A stretch of 64,000 bases of DNA from Anticarsia gemmatalis (lineage: Eukaryota > Arthropoda > Insecta > Lepidoptera > Erebidae): contig NC_134770.1 of assembly GCF_050436995.1 (NCBI RefSeq), forward strand, positions 8,504,501-8,568,500, given 5' to 3'. The first letter of the stretch is position 1, and each line of letters opens with the position of its first letter. The notes below the pieces were generated by a model. The model was not told the DNA's origin. It saw nothing but the letters and a program-made list of their open reading frames with translations, and made no database searches. The position numbers and the translations under genes are program-made. Below, piece after piece: positions 24,701 through 35,865 of the stretch.

Positions 24701-25925
24701 AGTTAACGTAAGATAAATTTGAGAATACTCAGCAAATAATGATACAGTCTGCTCTAAGTTTTTTTATGTACTTACATTTTTTTTAATGGTTACTCTACTA
24801 ATGTCTATCTTTAGGTCAATTTCCTGGTTGGGCAAATTGGAAGCAAATCCATTAGTATCTTATTTTTCCATATTTTGTCAACAATGGCTTCAAGTTTTGT
24901 ATACATGACATACACAACCACATAAAACAGAAATGCAAATATTTAACCCCGTTCTGAGAATCGAACCAGCACTCGCACACACTACCACTCAACCAACAGA
25001 CATAGTATAAATAACGAAAATATAAAAGTCCCTCTGTAAAGTCCCTAGATACATACATAAAAACAGAACAGTATATAAATACGAGTGGATATTATAAAGT
25101 GTTTCGCTTCAAGAAATTAACAGTTACTTCCCCCTGTATAAACGTGACAACACACTCGACCACTCCCTATTGCTGATTAATATTGAAAATAGGTTTTTAG
25201 TTTATCTTTACCTTAATAGTACGTGAAAGTAATTATATCACATACGTTTTTATGTCTTAATTGTTGAAATTATAAAGTGAAAATTTGTTGGTGTTATAGA
25301 TTATTCAAAAGAAAAGGTATTTTTTAATTGACTCATTTACGGTCGCTGTACAAGCTGATGGGGCGATCAATATTTCTTTTAAATTAATAATCAAAAACAT
25401 TGAAATCCGTTAAAATGTGACGCGTAAGTCACAGATAGTGTTTACAAGCATATTTTAAATTTTACTCAATTAACGCACAGCAAAAAAATAACGTTATTTT
25501 TTAAGGCAAATGATTTTAATACAATTTAAAAACTAAATCAAAAACTGCCGTCTAATTCAATTCTTTGCATAAAGTATTTTCACCAACACTACAATTATAA
25601 AGCTCGTAGCAAATCTCACGATTACAATATTACAGCGTAGTTGGCAGTCACCCTTACCTCCCCTGCAGGGCGGAGTTATTGTGCGCTATAATTGTACTAC
25701 AGATTATAAATAAAGGCACCTCACTTAATTAACTGTTGCCTCACTCCTGCTACGGTGACTCTTCAAACGATAACCGCCGGATAAACTATACAAAACATAA
25801 AGTAACAGCCAATATATAAAAACTAATGTTGAAATTCCACGTAGTAAGTTATCTGATAAGCTACTAAGAAGTTGTAAAACTGGGGTAACGAACTTTTATT
25901 CAATTGTTATTTAGCACTACGCTAT

Positions 25926-26188
25926 TTAGCAGACCCGCGCAACTTCGCTTGCGTCCGATAAAAGAGAATGGGTGAAATTTTTCCCCGTTTTTGTAACATT
26001 AATTACTGGCACTCTGCTCCTTTTGGTCGTAGCGTGGATATATAGCCTATGTCCTTTCTCGGGTATCAAAATATCTCTATACCAAATTTCATGCAAATTG
26101 GTTCAGTAGTTTAGGCGTGATTGAGTAGCAGACAGACAGACAGACAGACAGACAGACAGGGTTACTTTCGCATTAATATTAGTATGGA
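25926..26188 (-). mobile_element. Chimeric Helitron-like element (CTGT-type 5' half, TTTG-type 3' half)
   Basis: On the minus strand the 5' part (TCCATACTAATATTAATG, seven CTGT units, GCATGAAATTTGGTATAGAG) matches the copies at 12.7, 17.7 and 30.5 kb. From about 26060 it switches to the other family (CTACGACCAAAAGGAGCAGA, CGCAAGCGAAGTTGCGCGGG) seen at 27.7, 28.3 and 38.7 kb. The 3' CTAG has drifted to CTAA. Confidence 0.75.
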
Positions 26189-26496
26189 TTATGTGTTTTA
26201 AACTCTACAGCGTAATCAAATGTGTGTGAAATGTATAGCTGTTTTGCAATTTACAATGCTAGTCACATGTAATAGGAGGTGAGCTTACATTATAATTATT
26301 AATGGTAAAACGTGGATGTATTTCATATATCTCTGCCTATACACATCGAGAACAAGCGAGATGCTAAAAAATATTATATTAATTTATCCTAAAAATATGC
26401 TTACTAGATATTCACCCTACTTATTAAAACCAGGTGACTGGTTATTGTCAAGCAAGTTAACGGAAAGTAACGGAGAATAACGAAGAGTAACGAAAC

Positions 26497-26524
26497 AACG
26501 ATAATTGTCCAAACAATTATCGTT
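26497..26524. repeat. Inverted repeat, 12-bp perfect arms
   Basis: AACGATAATTGT-CCAA-ACAATTATCGTT. Outside the arms GTAAC and GTTAC extend the symmetry. It is preceded at 26458-26500 by degenerate TAACGRARAG direct repeats. Confidence 0.75.
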
Positions 26525-26654
26525 ATCTGTTACATGAAACAGACGGGAACAGAACCTGGGAACTCTAGCAAGAATTGAAACATGCGGAAATAAATGATTT
26601 TGGATGTTATGGAGTTATGTTTATTGCAATATTTCCGGTTTAAATTTTTTGTTT

Positions 26655-26800
26655 GATTACTACAGTGGTTCAGTGATTATGATGGTCACCATACTGCTAT
26701 CCTTACGCTTAAGAGTCGTTAGTTTGATTCCTAAATATGTGTGATTGATAATGACTTTAGGGTCTGGTTGTACTTTGTGTCCTTTGTTTGTATGTTTGTA
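26655..26800 (+). mobile_element. tRNA-derived SINE, diverged
   Basis: GTGGTTCAGTGATTATGATG and AGAGTCGTTAGTTTGATTCC are degenerate A and B boxes. The tail is GTGTCCTTTGTTTGTATGTT. Same family as 20.0 kb. Confidence 0.6.
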
Positions 26801-27132
26801 AAAAATAAAAATATTCCTAGATTTTAACAAAAGGCCACTTTAGTTGAACTTGAAAAGATAATAAATTGTTTAAGCAAATCAACTTATTGTCTATGGCACA
26901 AAAAAAAATTCCGAGTGAGAATCGAACCGAACACCTCGCACACAGCAGTAGCATTATATCAACCATCTTAACTATTCACTACAATTTAGTAACAACTTCA
27001 TAGCTCCAGTTTTGAACCCTGAACCTCGCCCATACTTCTCCACTGAACTATGACAATTTAAACGACACTACTAATACACTATTACATGAAATAATCCTCT
27101 CATAACCACTCAATATCCTCACTGCACATTGC

Positions 27133-27184
27133 CCGGTCATTGTGAACAATCGCACAATCTGCAGCTATTGTTTACAATGACTGG
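27133..27184. repeat. Inverted repeat, 18-bp arms with two mismatches
   Basis: CCGGTCATTGTGAACAAT (27133-27150) pairs with ATTGTTTACAATGACTGG (27167-27184). It lies about 20 bp upstream of a TATA box at 27206. Confidence 0.75.
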
Positions 27185-27205
27185 CTAGCGCAGGTCACAT
27201 TTGAA

Positions 27206-27240
27206 TATAAGAGTACTGACACACTGTGAAAGTTTTCAGT
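27206..27240 (+). promoter_or_regulatory. Possible core promoter: TATAA plus TCAGT initiator
   Basis: TATAA at 27206-27210 and TCAGT at 27236-27240 put the initiator A 32 bases after the start of the TATA box, the spacing of arthropod TATA/Inr promoters. No coding exon was recognised downstream. Chance occurrence is possible in AT-rich DNA. Confidence 0.3.
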
Positions 27241-27689
27241 TGGAAATTGTGAAAGATTTTAAATGGAATAGTATTTTGTTACATAGGTATATAATATGAC
27301 GCCTTTTTCCAGCAGTAGAGACGAAATAAAAAGAATGAGTTTTAACCTTCAATAAACACCACTATTCTAAATATTGTATTTTAGCTATATATTTGAAAAT
27401 ATAATAAAAAAATGTGAAACTAACTCAGTTTGATTGTATATTTTCACTGCTGCACCTTTTAAAATGAGTTTTGCTATAACAATAGATTATATCCTTGGAA
27501 AGACCAAAGGTCAATTAAAAAACAACTTGTTTGACTCTTAACCAAGCTGTATTTTTAAAGAAAAAAAAATAGGATTAAAGAAATTGCTTTAGTACAGTTA
27601 AAGTGCAGGTTGGGGTCTTTGCCTCAAATGCATTAAACTAATTATTATCTAAACTAATATTATAACCTATGCTTATATACTTATACTTA

Positions 27690-27942
27690 TCTATACTAAT
27701 ATTATAAAGCTGAAGAGTTTGTTTGTTTGTTTGTTTGAACGCGCTAATCTCAGGAATTACTGGTCCGATGTGAAAAATACTTTCAGTGTTAGATAGTCCA
27801 TTTATCGAGAAAGGCTATAGGCTATATATCATCCCGCTACGACCAATAGGAGCAGAGTAACAGTACAAATGTAACAAAAACGGGAAAAATCTTGACCCAT
27901 TCTCTCTTATGTCACGCAAGCGAAGTTGCGCGGGTCAGCTAG
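27690..27942 (+). mobile_element. Helitron-like non-autonomous element, (TTTG)n type
   Basis: It starts A|TCTATACTAATATTATAAA, has a TTTG microsatellite, GAACGCGCTAATCTCAGGAA, CTACGACCAATAGGAGCAGA, and the end GCGCGGGTCAGCTAG|T. It has intact boundaries and no coding capacity. Confidence 0.8.
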
Positions 27943-28318
27943 TGTACTTATGTAATAATACAATATATTTTATACACCAAGCCCCTTTTAAAATTACTCT
28001 ATTTAAGCTGTCCAGTGTATAAATATCAGTATAACTGGTTCAGTTATATCGTTGTCGGTGTAGTTATCAACACCTTTATTTACTTCAGTGCGAGCTGTCA
28101 CATGCACCGCGTGTCGAGGGCTCGCGTTATACCACCAGTTTAATAGAATAAAATATTTAGTTCGGAAAATGTATTGATGGGATTATTTTTATTTGTGGAG
28201 TTTGATAGTGATGTTGGTGTTAAATCTAACCTTACATTATTGTATGATGTTACTTTCAATATTTTTGTGAAGCATTTTAACGGCTAAACAGTGAAATGTA
28301 ATTCTGTTAAAACTCTAT

Positions 28319-28579
28319 TCTATTATACTAATTGTAAATAATATTATAAAATTGTAGAGTTTGTTTGAACGCGTTTATCTCAGGAACTAACTAAATACTG
28401 GTGCGAAATGAAAAAATATTTTACTGTTGGATAGCCTGTTTATTGAGGAATGCGATAGGCTATATAACATTACGCTACAAACTTTAGGAGCGGAGTACCA
28501 ACGAAAAATGTTTCAGAATCGGGTAAAATTACCACCCATTCTCGCTTATGTAACGCAAAAAAATGCGCTGATCAGCTAG
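28319..28579 (+). mobile_element. Helitron-like non-autonomous element, (TTTG)n type, diverged
   Basis: Related to the copy at 27.7 kb (GAACGCG, CTCAGGAACTAACT, GATAGCCTGTTTATTGAGGA) but with many substitutions. It ends GATCAGCTAG|T. It lies 377 bp after the previous copy in the same orientation, and its greater divergence makes it the older insertion. Confidence 0.7.
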
Positions 28580-29195
28580 TTTATTATGAGTATCAAACAA
28601 TTATTTGTGTGACATTATTCATACTCTTCTACCTACCCTTATATACACAACAAACGTTTTTTACAACCCCATACGCAATCGCAAAGGTCAACAACCTTGT
28701 GACACTGAAACGTACTCTTGAAAAATTACACCAAGCCTTAGAGATTCAGATCCTATTCTCGTCAATCTAATAGTCTCAAAAATACATTTATTTTAAAGAA
28801 ATAAGATAAAAAGGTCCTATTCTAGAATAGTAAATGATTTGAAAGTGATTTATCATGATTATGTCTTGTCAGTACTGAATTAGTATTGAAATTGATGATG
28901 AAACGAACTGAAAACTAGTCTGTGAATGCTAAATATACATGCTTTGAATTTTAACCGACTGCGATAAAGAATTATAATGATCTCAAAACTTTCTGATATT
29001 CTTTTTCAGAAATTGCATTCATTTATTCCAACTAGCTTTTTTCCGAGTAATACTTCAAAGATCGTCGTAAAAAGTTATCTTAAGCTAAAAAATATCTTAC
29101 GAGTATGTGTTAATGCAAGTAATAAATTATTTGTGTAAGTACTTAATTTCATCAAAGTCTTTTCAGTAGTATAGACGTGATTAAGTAACTAGTAA

Positions 29196-29312
29196 GCCTC
29201 TATGCATACATAAATCACGCTTTGTTCCTATAGAGGTACATACAAACCATAGAACGCCACTTGGTAAGATACTTACAAACTTCCATTGCTTCATTCACAT
29301 CTTACACTATGA
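29196..29312 (-). mobile_element. LINE 3'-terminal remnant
   Basis: ATCACGCTTTGTTCCTATAG, AGAACGCCACTTGGTAAGAT, ACTTACAAACTTCCATTGCT and TCATTCACATC on the plus strand. Confidence 0.6.
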
Positions 29313-29689
29313 AAAAAATAAAATTAGGTTTTTTAAAGCAATGTTTTCATCTCTTAATAAGGTAACTCTGTCTGTACCAATTTGAACAGTAATCGTAATA
29401 GCGTAAATGTCACCCTTAAGTTATAACATTTAGCAACCCTTCGGTGGGGGATGAATGGAAATTATTCACGTCTCGAGTGTTCTCGTTAGACAGGGGTGTT
29501 TCGAGGTAAGTGCGCATTTTCTAATAAACGGTTATTACATTCATTTATTTACAACAAAAATGTTATTTTGAGATTTTGTACTAAAGGGTTAAAATATACA
29601 GCTTTTGTTGGATGCTTTACTTTGAGCTCTTACTTAGAAAGCTTTTGTACAGTTAATCTGCTTAAATTGGTATGAGTTCTTAAGTTACA

Positions 29690-29815
29690 AACATGAAATC
29701 ACACCTTATTTTCATATGGGTAGACCAATAGCAAACAACGACGCTTGGTATGTTCCTTACACACTTCCCTTGCTTCATTCAATCCTTGTTCATTCATCGG
29801 TTTAATATCTAGATA
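29690..29815 (-). mobile_element. LINE 3'-terminal remnant
   Basis: ATCACACCTTATTTTCATAT, ACGACGCTTGGTATGTTCCT, TACACACTTCCCTTGCTTCA and TTCATTCATCGG. Same orientation as, and about 380 bp from, the preceding copy. Confidence 0.55.
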
Positions 29816-30424
29816 AACTTAACTAAGGAAAAAGACAATAGCATACTAAACTAACCTAGGATGGACTATCTGACTATCACCATCTTGAAAAGAGCCATGC
29901 ATCTATTTAGCAATATAATCATAACCCTGGTTCGATTCCCCGATCATGCAAAGAGTTGTTATTATTGTTGTTTGTTTTGTTAATATTTGAAATATTTTTC
30001 CTGTTTACAAAGCAGTCTGAAGACGATGCCAATTTACAATAATCTCGCCACATGGACCAAAACTGTTAATTACAAAACATAAACGTACATACTCTGCCAA
30101 CACCTTCGCCTATAATAGGCATGATGTTATATCCTATTATCGTATGTGTGTCAGAAGTTCCTTACATCAGAAAGTCACAAATAGCTAGGAAAGACGTAAA
30201 ATACGTAAAGTTAACGATTTCCGGCCGACTGTGAAGGTCTGGAGTATCTGTTCTGTTTGTACTAGTAATTAATACGTCGCCTTGAACTGAACCTTGGAAC
30301 TTTGTAGCTGATGAAAATGATGCCAAACATGCTTTACGAAGTTCATAGTTTCAATTTTCTTGTGTGGTATTAATTCTATGCCACTGTCGATATTTATTGA
30401 TTTTTAAATAAAAAGTTAATCAGC

Positions 30425-30480
30425 GCTCCTAGCGTGTTTGACAAGAACTATTTTTTTAACTCCATTATGATCAAGTGGAG
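30425..30480 (+). repeat. Short repeat fragment (GACAAGAACTATTTTTT family)
   Basis: GCGCTCCTAGCGTGTTTGAC, then AAGAACTATTTTTTTAACT. Shares its core with 15785-15830 and 54975-55015. Confidence 0.4.
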
Positions 30481-30515
30481 GAAATCGCGTGATAGGACGT
30501 TTTGTTAATGGTTTA

Positions 30516-30706
30516 TCCATACTAATATTAAAAATGCGAAAGTAACTCTGTCTGTCTGTTACTCAATCACGCCTAAACTACAGAACCAATTTGCATGAAA
30601 TTTGGAATATACCTGAGAAAGGACTTAAGCTACTTTTTACCCCGGGAAAGTGACGCATTCCCATGGGTAAAATCAGGTGGTGGACGAAGTCGCGGGTAAA
30701 AGCTAG
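30516..30706 (+). mobile_element. Helitron-like non-autonomous element, (CTGT)n type
   Basis: Complete: A|TCCATACTAATATTAAAAA to GGGTAAAAGCTAG|T. It includes a short CTGT run, GCATGAAATTTGG and TACTTTTTACCCCGGG. It lacks the GTATGGAGATATTTTGA segment of its relatives, an internal deletion. Confidence 0.8.
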
Positions 30707-30759
30707 TATAGAATCCAATTTTTCTCCTTTGAGAATCTCGTGGCTTAGTAGCATTTGCT

Positions 30760-31055
30760 CACATCACAGCTGAACAGCTTGCCGAGGTTGTTCTGGTGAT
30801 TGGTGATCATATACATTCCGGGACTCAGGTGTTTTGGAACGCACGTTAAATTGTTAGTTCCAAATGTCATTTACAAAGATCTTTGACTAGTCAGAAGCTT
30901 GAAAATCTGGCAACCAGTCGTCTTACTGAGTAACTGGGTTGTGGATTGTCCGATAGGAAGGCGCTTAATATAAAATACATCTGCATCCGGTTAGACTGGT
31001 GGCAGACTTCAACATTAGTCATAGTTGGAAGAAAGGCTAGGCTTTTTTTGGCTTA
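30760..31055 (-). repeat. Interspersed repeat (same family as 31445), opposite orientation
   Basis: The reverse complement has GCCTAGCCTTTCTTCCAACT, CAGTCTAACCGGATGCAGAT, CAACCCAGTTACTCAGTAAG and ACTGGTTGCCAGATT. The order is identical to the plus copy 390 bp away, so the two form a long imperfect inverted repeat. Confidence 0.65.
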
Positions 31056-31444
31056 GTTAATTGATTGTAAAATAACATTCTGATTCAAATAGACTCCTAC
31101 ATAATTACCCTCCGTTCGATAGTAAAGACTGAAATAAATTCTTTGACTACGACTTGCATCGTCATCGTGATTAAAGTGGTGCCCTTTGCTATAATTGATA
31201 GAGAACTGTCATTACCAAACTGTGGGAGTAACCCTTCATTCAACCCTTAATGTCTGGTTCAATGTCAGCGGCACACGCAATAGAATACCTATTCATTTGT
31301 TAGATTGTTTAATTATGAGATTAAGTAAAGCATTTTTAAAATTGTTTGTTTTTGTTTTTTGTTTGTAAAGATAGTTTCTATAGAGTCCTTTTTGGCTTTT
31401 TTTTGAGTTTTGGAATTGGTAATTCAAACCTTTTCTTGTTTAGT

Positions 31445-31735
31445 TAAGTTTTGATCATCATCAGCGTAGCCTTTTTTCCAACTATGTTGGAGTCGACTTC
31501 CGGTCTCACCGAATACAGATGGATACCAGTATTTTACATGGAGCTCCTGTCTTTACCCGGACCTCTAAAACCCAGTTACCTGGGTTATAACACGATATCC
31601 TTCGGTAAGACTGGTTGTCAGACTTTGAAGCTTTTGACTACTGTTAACTACTGTCAAAGATCTTTCAAAATGACAGCCGGGACCCACAATTTAACGTTTT
31701 CCGAAACACGGCAGGAAGCTTTTGATGAGTATTCT
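31445..31735 (+). repeat. Interspersed repeat (GTCGACTTCCGGTCTCACC family)
   Basis: A conserved block with CCAACTATGTTGGAGTCGAC, GTCTCACCGAATACAGATGG, AACCCAGTTACCTGGGTTAT, GGTAAGACTGGTTGTCAGAC and AATGACAGCCGGGACCCAC. The long frame across it is probably incidental. It is a transposon of unresolved class that recurs at 30760-31055 and 49105-49312. Confidence 0.7.
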
Positions 31736-32188
31736 TAATAACAACCCCCCAGCGTGGTAACGTGTTTTAATTATAATACTAAGTTAAACTCATTACAAAA
31801 ACATAAAGTACCTAATAAACGAAAAAATAAGAATACAGACGAATTGAGAATTTCCTTCGTTTTTTCAGTCGGTTAATAAACTTTCTGTGTTGTTACATTT
31901 AAAAAAGTTCAATTAAAACACATAGTCCAATATTTGTACGGTACGGTGCGTGTTAAATTAGAATTGTTCCGTACACAATAGTGTAATGTAAACAATTGAC
32001 AATCAATCCATTCTTTTATTATTTTTGCTGGTTTATGTAACTATGTGGACATGCTGAATGTATATATTCTGTTTTATTTTTATGTGTTATATTTGATCAA
32101 AAATCATTCCATTTCAAAAAAAAAATCATAATAAACCAAATATATTTTGAAAGCCCAGAAATAAAATCAATAGAAAGGTTTTACATTT

Positions 32189-32281
32189 CAATTGCTTTAA
32201 TGTATGTGCGTTGTATTTTGATGTGTCCATTTTAAATTGACACAGCCAAAATACAAGACACATACATTATGTCCATTTGAA
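32189..32281. ncRNA. Long imperfect hairpin, pre-miRNA-like or MITE-derived
   Basis: TGTATGTGCGTTGTATTTTG (32201-32220) pairs with the complement of CAAAATACAAGACACATACA (32247-32266). Pairing extends through GTGTC/GACAC towards a short AT-rich loop and outwards through TCAA...TTGA. The arms total about 40 bases with scattered mismatches. Shape and length allow a microRNA precursor, but a short MITE is equally likely. Confidence 0.35.
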
Positions 32282-32289
32282 AACTAATT

Positions 32290-33650
32290 AATTCCTCCAT
32301 CGAATTATTTTAAGAAATGTTTAAATTTTTTTGATAGGCAATATACAGAATAATGATTCGTACAATAAAGTCTCTAACGATGAAAAATGTCTTTAAATAC
32401 CTATTAAAAAAATATCAAACAAAAATACCTCAGCACCCACTTTTACTAAGAAATAATCAGTTTTATACAAAAGAATAAAGGAAAGACATTTACTTTTCTA
32501 TTATATCCAATTAAATAAATCCAAGTTTCGAATTACACGAGAACGTTAAAAATCAATTAGTAACTCTATATGATTTATAAATATCCTGTATTTTTCACAA
32601 TAATAACTTTTATGAAGAAATGGTTCGTTCAAATCAAATAAAAGTATCATCTTTGAAGTAACTCTTGTTTCAAACAATAATAGTCTTTATGAGTGAAGTA
32701 ATAAAATCGGTTATTGTTTCGCTAGTGACCGCTGGAAATTTTTCATTACTCGGCTAGCTTCATTTTGGTACCACGTTTGTTTTGGCGTGTGGTTTAAGTT
32801 ATAAGAAACAACGGGAATATGAAAAATCATTCTTTTATAAAATTGCACATTCTCTATAGAATTAAACATTTGTTTAACTGAGTATGAAATCGACAACATT
32901 TTTAAAGCAAACACATTTTCTAACAATTCATACATTTATTTAGCTGATATTTTCGTAATCACCTCTCATCGTAATATTTCTAGATTTTTACGATAGAATA
33001 TATTGTAGAGGTCTAGGATGCCTTTGTCCAATGAACACACTTTGTCCGACCTGATAAAGATTAAAAATTACAGTTCAATAGATATGAAGTTTTTATATCG
33101 TGACGCATATTTAATCAGTATTCTTGTATCTCTTTCTCTCTCTAATATCACAATCTTAAACATACATCTCACCATTACTAATTATTATCAGAAAGTCTTC
33201 GTCAATCATAAATTTCCGTATACAACTAAGATATAAATCTGAATTGACCTCAAATGTATCAAACTAGATTGGTTTCATTAAAAAATACGAAGCAATAATT
33301 CGCAGCATTACTTCGACCGTCAATATGTAGTAAAATAAAATCATCACCAGCAATAACATCTGTTCTAACATCAGCTACTAGTCTATTCCTAGTACTAAGA
33401 TCACATCTCATGACCACTGTCAACTCATATTTATTCATAGCCTCACATCACCGTCCTAGAACATCGATGATGTCTTCTATAATAATATTTATTATATCTG
33501 TGTGAGTAACATCACTTATTTTATTTGGAACGGAAATATTTAGGTTATTACAAATCATATGACTTACTTTAATAGAAAATTGCTAACGGGTCTTAAGCAC
33601 AATGGTTTGTGGTGGACATTTTCAGGTTTTTAAGATTCACGATATCTTTG
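32290..33650. other. Anonymous AT-rich DNA
   Basis: Nothing recognised. The short frames are compositional. Confidence 0.5.
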
Positions 33651-33654
33651 AAGG

Positions 33655-33745
33655 TAATTGGCTAGCGTGGATTCAAGGCCTTACCCCTCCCTCATTGCGG
33701 GAGGAGACCCTTGCCCTGCAGTGGGACATTGATGGGCTAATTTAA
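33655..33745 (-). repeat. Repeat of the CCACTGCTGGGCAAGGGTC family
   Basis: Antisense copy: AAGGCCTTACCCCTCCCTC, GGGAGGAGACCCTTGCCCTG and CAGTGGGACA. This short conserved block is widespread in Lepidoptera and usually the tail of a LINE. Other copies are at 40160, 48484, 59404 and 60200. Confidence 0.7.
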
Positions 33746-33749
33746 TTAT

Positions 33750-35860
33750 TTATTTTAAACTCTGCAAACACTTTTGCACAGTGCAACAGGAGACACTCTA
33801 GTATTAGATAATTAAGCATTTTTCGCAAAAACATCCCAATATTGCTATAGCTTTTATGTTGCTATTTTAATCTAATTGATGTTATTAATTTATAAAAAAA
33901 TGTACAAAATATATAAAGCGAATAAATATATGTTAGTTAATGTTATGTAAAAAGCTCTTTGAGAGAACATATTTTTGTTAGTTTTCACTCTATTCATTTT
34001 AGATAGATTTATTCAATTTTGTTACTTTAGCCCAAAAAAATTAATCTATCACTGTCTGCCCTAGTTTCCTCTTTAATATTTATATTTCATCCACAGTAAA
34101 ATTTACTAAAATTTTTTGTAGGAAAACCTAAAATTCTGAACTTTTTTGGCGACCTAAATAATCTTTGCTCAAATATTTCGAAAAATTACAAAGATTTAAA
34201 ATAATTTTGATAAATATTGGATCCAAATTGTTTATTTTTGCAGTCAATTTAATATCAACGTTGTTAAAAATGTGGTAAATGCTAAGAACCATCTTCTTTG
34301 AAATGCCAAACAACTGCTATTTCTTTTTGTATGTTGCAGATTTTAATTTGAATGTAAAGGTTTTCAGGCAACAATAACAAACAAAACATAAATAATATTT
34401 CGATAACAAAGTTCATCAACCGAAACAAACTTGGAAAAATATAGGTCCTAGAAGCTATCCTGAAAACATTTACACATTTTCTACAAAACGACTCCTTTAG
34501 TCAAGTATTTATAAATTAATAAAAAAATATTGTTGGACAACTCACACATGGCCATTTAATTCCAAACTAAGCTAAATTCTAATTTTAATCTGTTTCTTAT
34601 CATATTAATGGTCTCTATCATAATAATCTTCTACTAAGAAGGGTTCAGCATCCAACTGGACAGCATTGTGTTAATTTATGCGAAAATATAACATTGTTAA
34701 ATTTGCTGGCACTCTCCCAGCATTTATATTAATAGTAGTTTTATCTCCGCGTAGTAACCGAACTAATAATACATCGGAATTAGTAGCAGTAAATATGTCT
34801 GAAATATTTGACCTGATTTCCTTTGTAGATGTGTTTTATTGTATCTGTTTTTAATTATGATGTAGCCGGTATAATTATTAGTAATAAAATTGCGTGTTTT
34901 TCAATTATTTTTCAATGTTTCAATATTTTTACTTGAATCTATGATTATGATCATGTCAAATGTGCTTGAGCCGAAACGTCAAGCTAATCGAGGTGGTAGT
35001 AACTTCATAATAATATTTCGACGATTGTAATGGAGGAGTTTTTAAAGTGATAGATAGTTCGATTTCCACAGAGAAAAAAAATACAAAAAAAATGTGTTTA
35101 TATATTAATAAGAATAATACTATTTCCACGTATTTTATTGTTCACAACAAACTGACTTTCTCTATGCAAGAAGTCGTTGAACTTTACAATTTAGTTAAAG
35201 AATTAGAAAAGCAATTTTTCATGTTTTCCTCTAGATATTGTTACGTTTTAGTATTCATAGTCTCAGACTTGTACTTTTCTGTGTATTTTCTTTTTCTTTC
35301 ATAAAGTTTAGTAAGTGCGTAGTCATTGTTTGTTTCGTTAAGTAACGATAATGTATGGAGAGGGAGTTCTGATTGCTTTCTTATAGGCTCTGTGATTTAT
35401 TCCACATTAATGTTAGAACATATATCTTGAAGAAGATTGGAATATTATTGCAGATGGTCAACGAACATAAGCTATGTTCTTTTGCTGTTTTATGCTTATT
35501 TTTATTAACTTTCTAGTTTTTTATACAAAAATCACATTGAGTAGTACTATTTAAGACTTGGATGGATTATGTATTTATATTTTTGTCAAAGAAATCAGTC
35601 AATTCCTTAAAAAAACAACTCACTGGCACAAGAACTTTTGAACAAACAGTCTAATTTAAACTGTTTTAAAAGTAAATAATTTCTACCTGAGACCACCTAA
35701 AACATCATAATAGGTATTTAGCAATCCCTTAGGAGCCAGACTATTTACTAACTACCAAAACAGCCTATTCACAAAAATTCTTTACAAAGAATATCAAAAG
35801 GCATGGTTAAATCATTTAACTGTGATGTAATGAAGACCCACAAACCAACAAGCAACTTTA
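33750..35860. other. Anonymous AT-rich DNA
   Basis: The only motif seen is TTGAGCCGAAACGTCAAGC near 34970, a GAAAC-containing repeat trace. The frame at 35047-35304 is low-complexity and unassigned. Confidence 0.4.
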
Positions 35861-35865
35861 CACGT

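Noticed and set aside
28018..28046. Second TATA/initiator promoter (TATAAATA and TCAGT)
   Set aside because: Spacing is about 24 bases, shorter than usual, and no exon or additional element supports it.
31451..31738. 95-codon frame
   Set aside because: Lies within an interspersed repeat present three times, and the frame is not kept in the other copies.
35047..35304. 85-codon frame
   Set aside because: Low-complexity and AT-driven, on the opposite strand from the nearby repeat pseudogene, and unrelated to its 27-residue unit.
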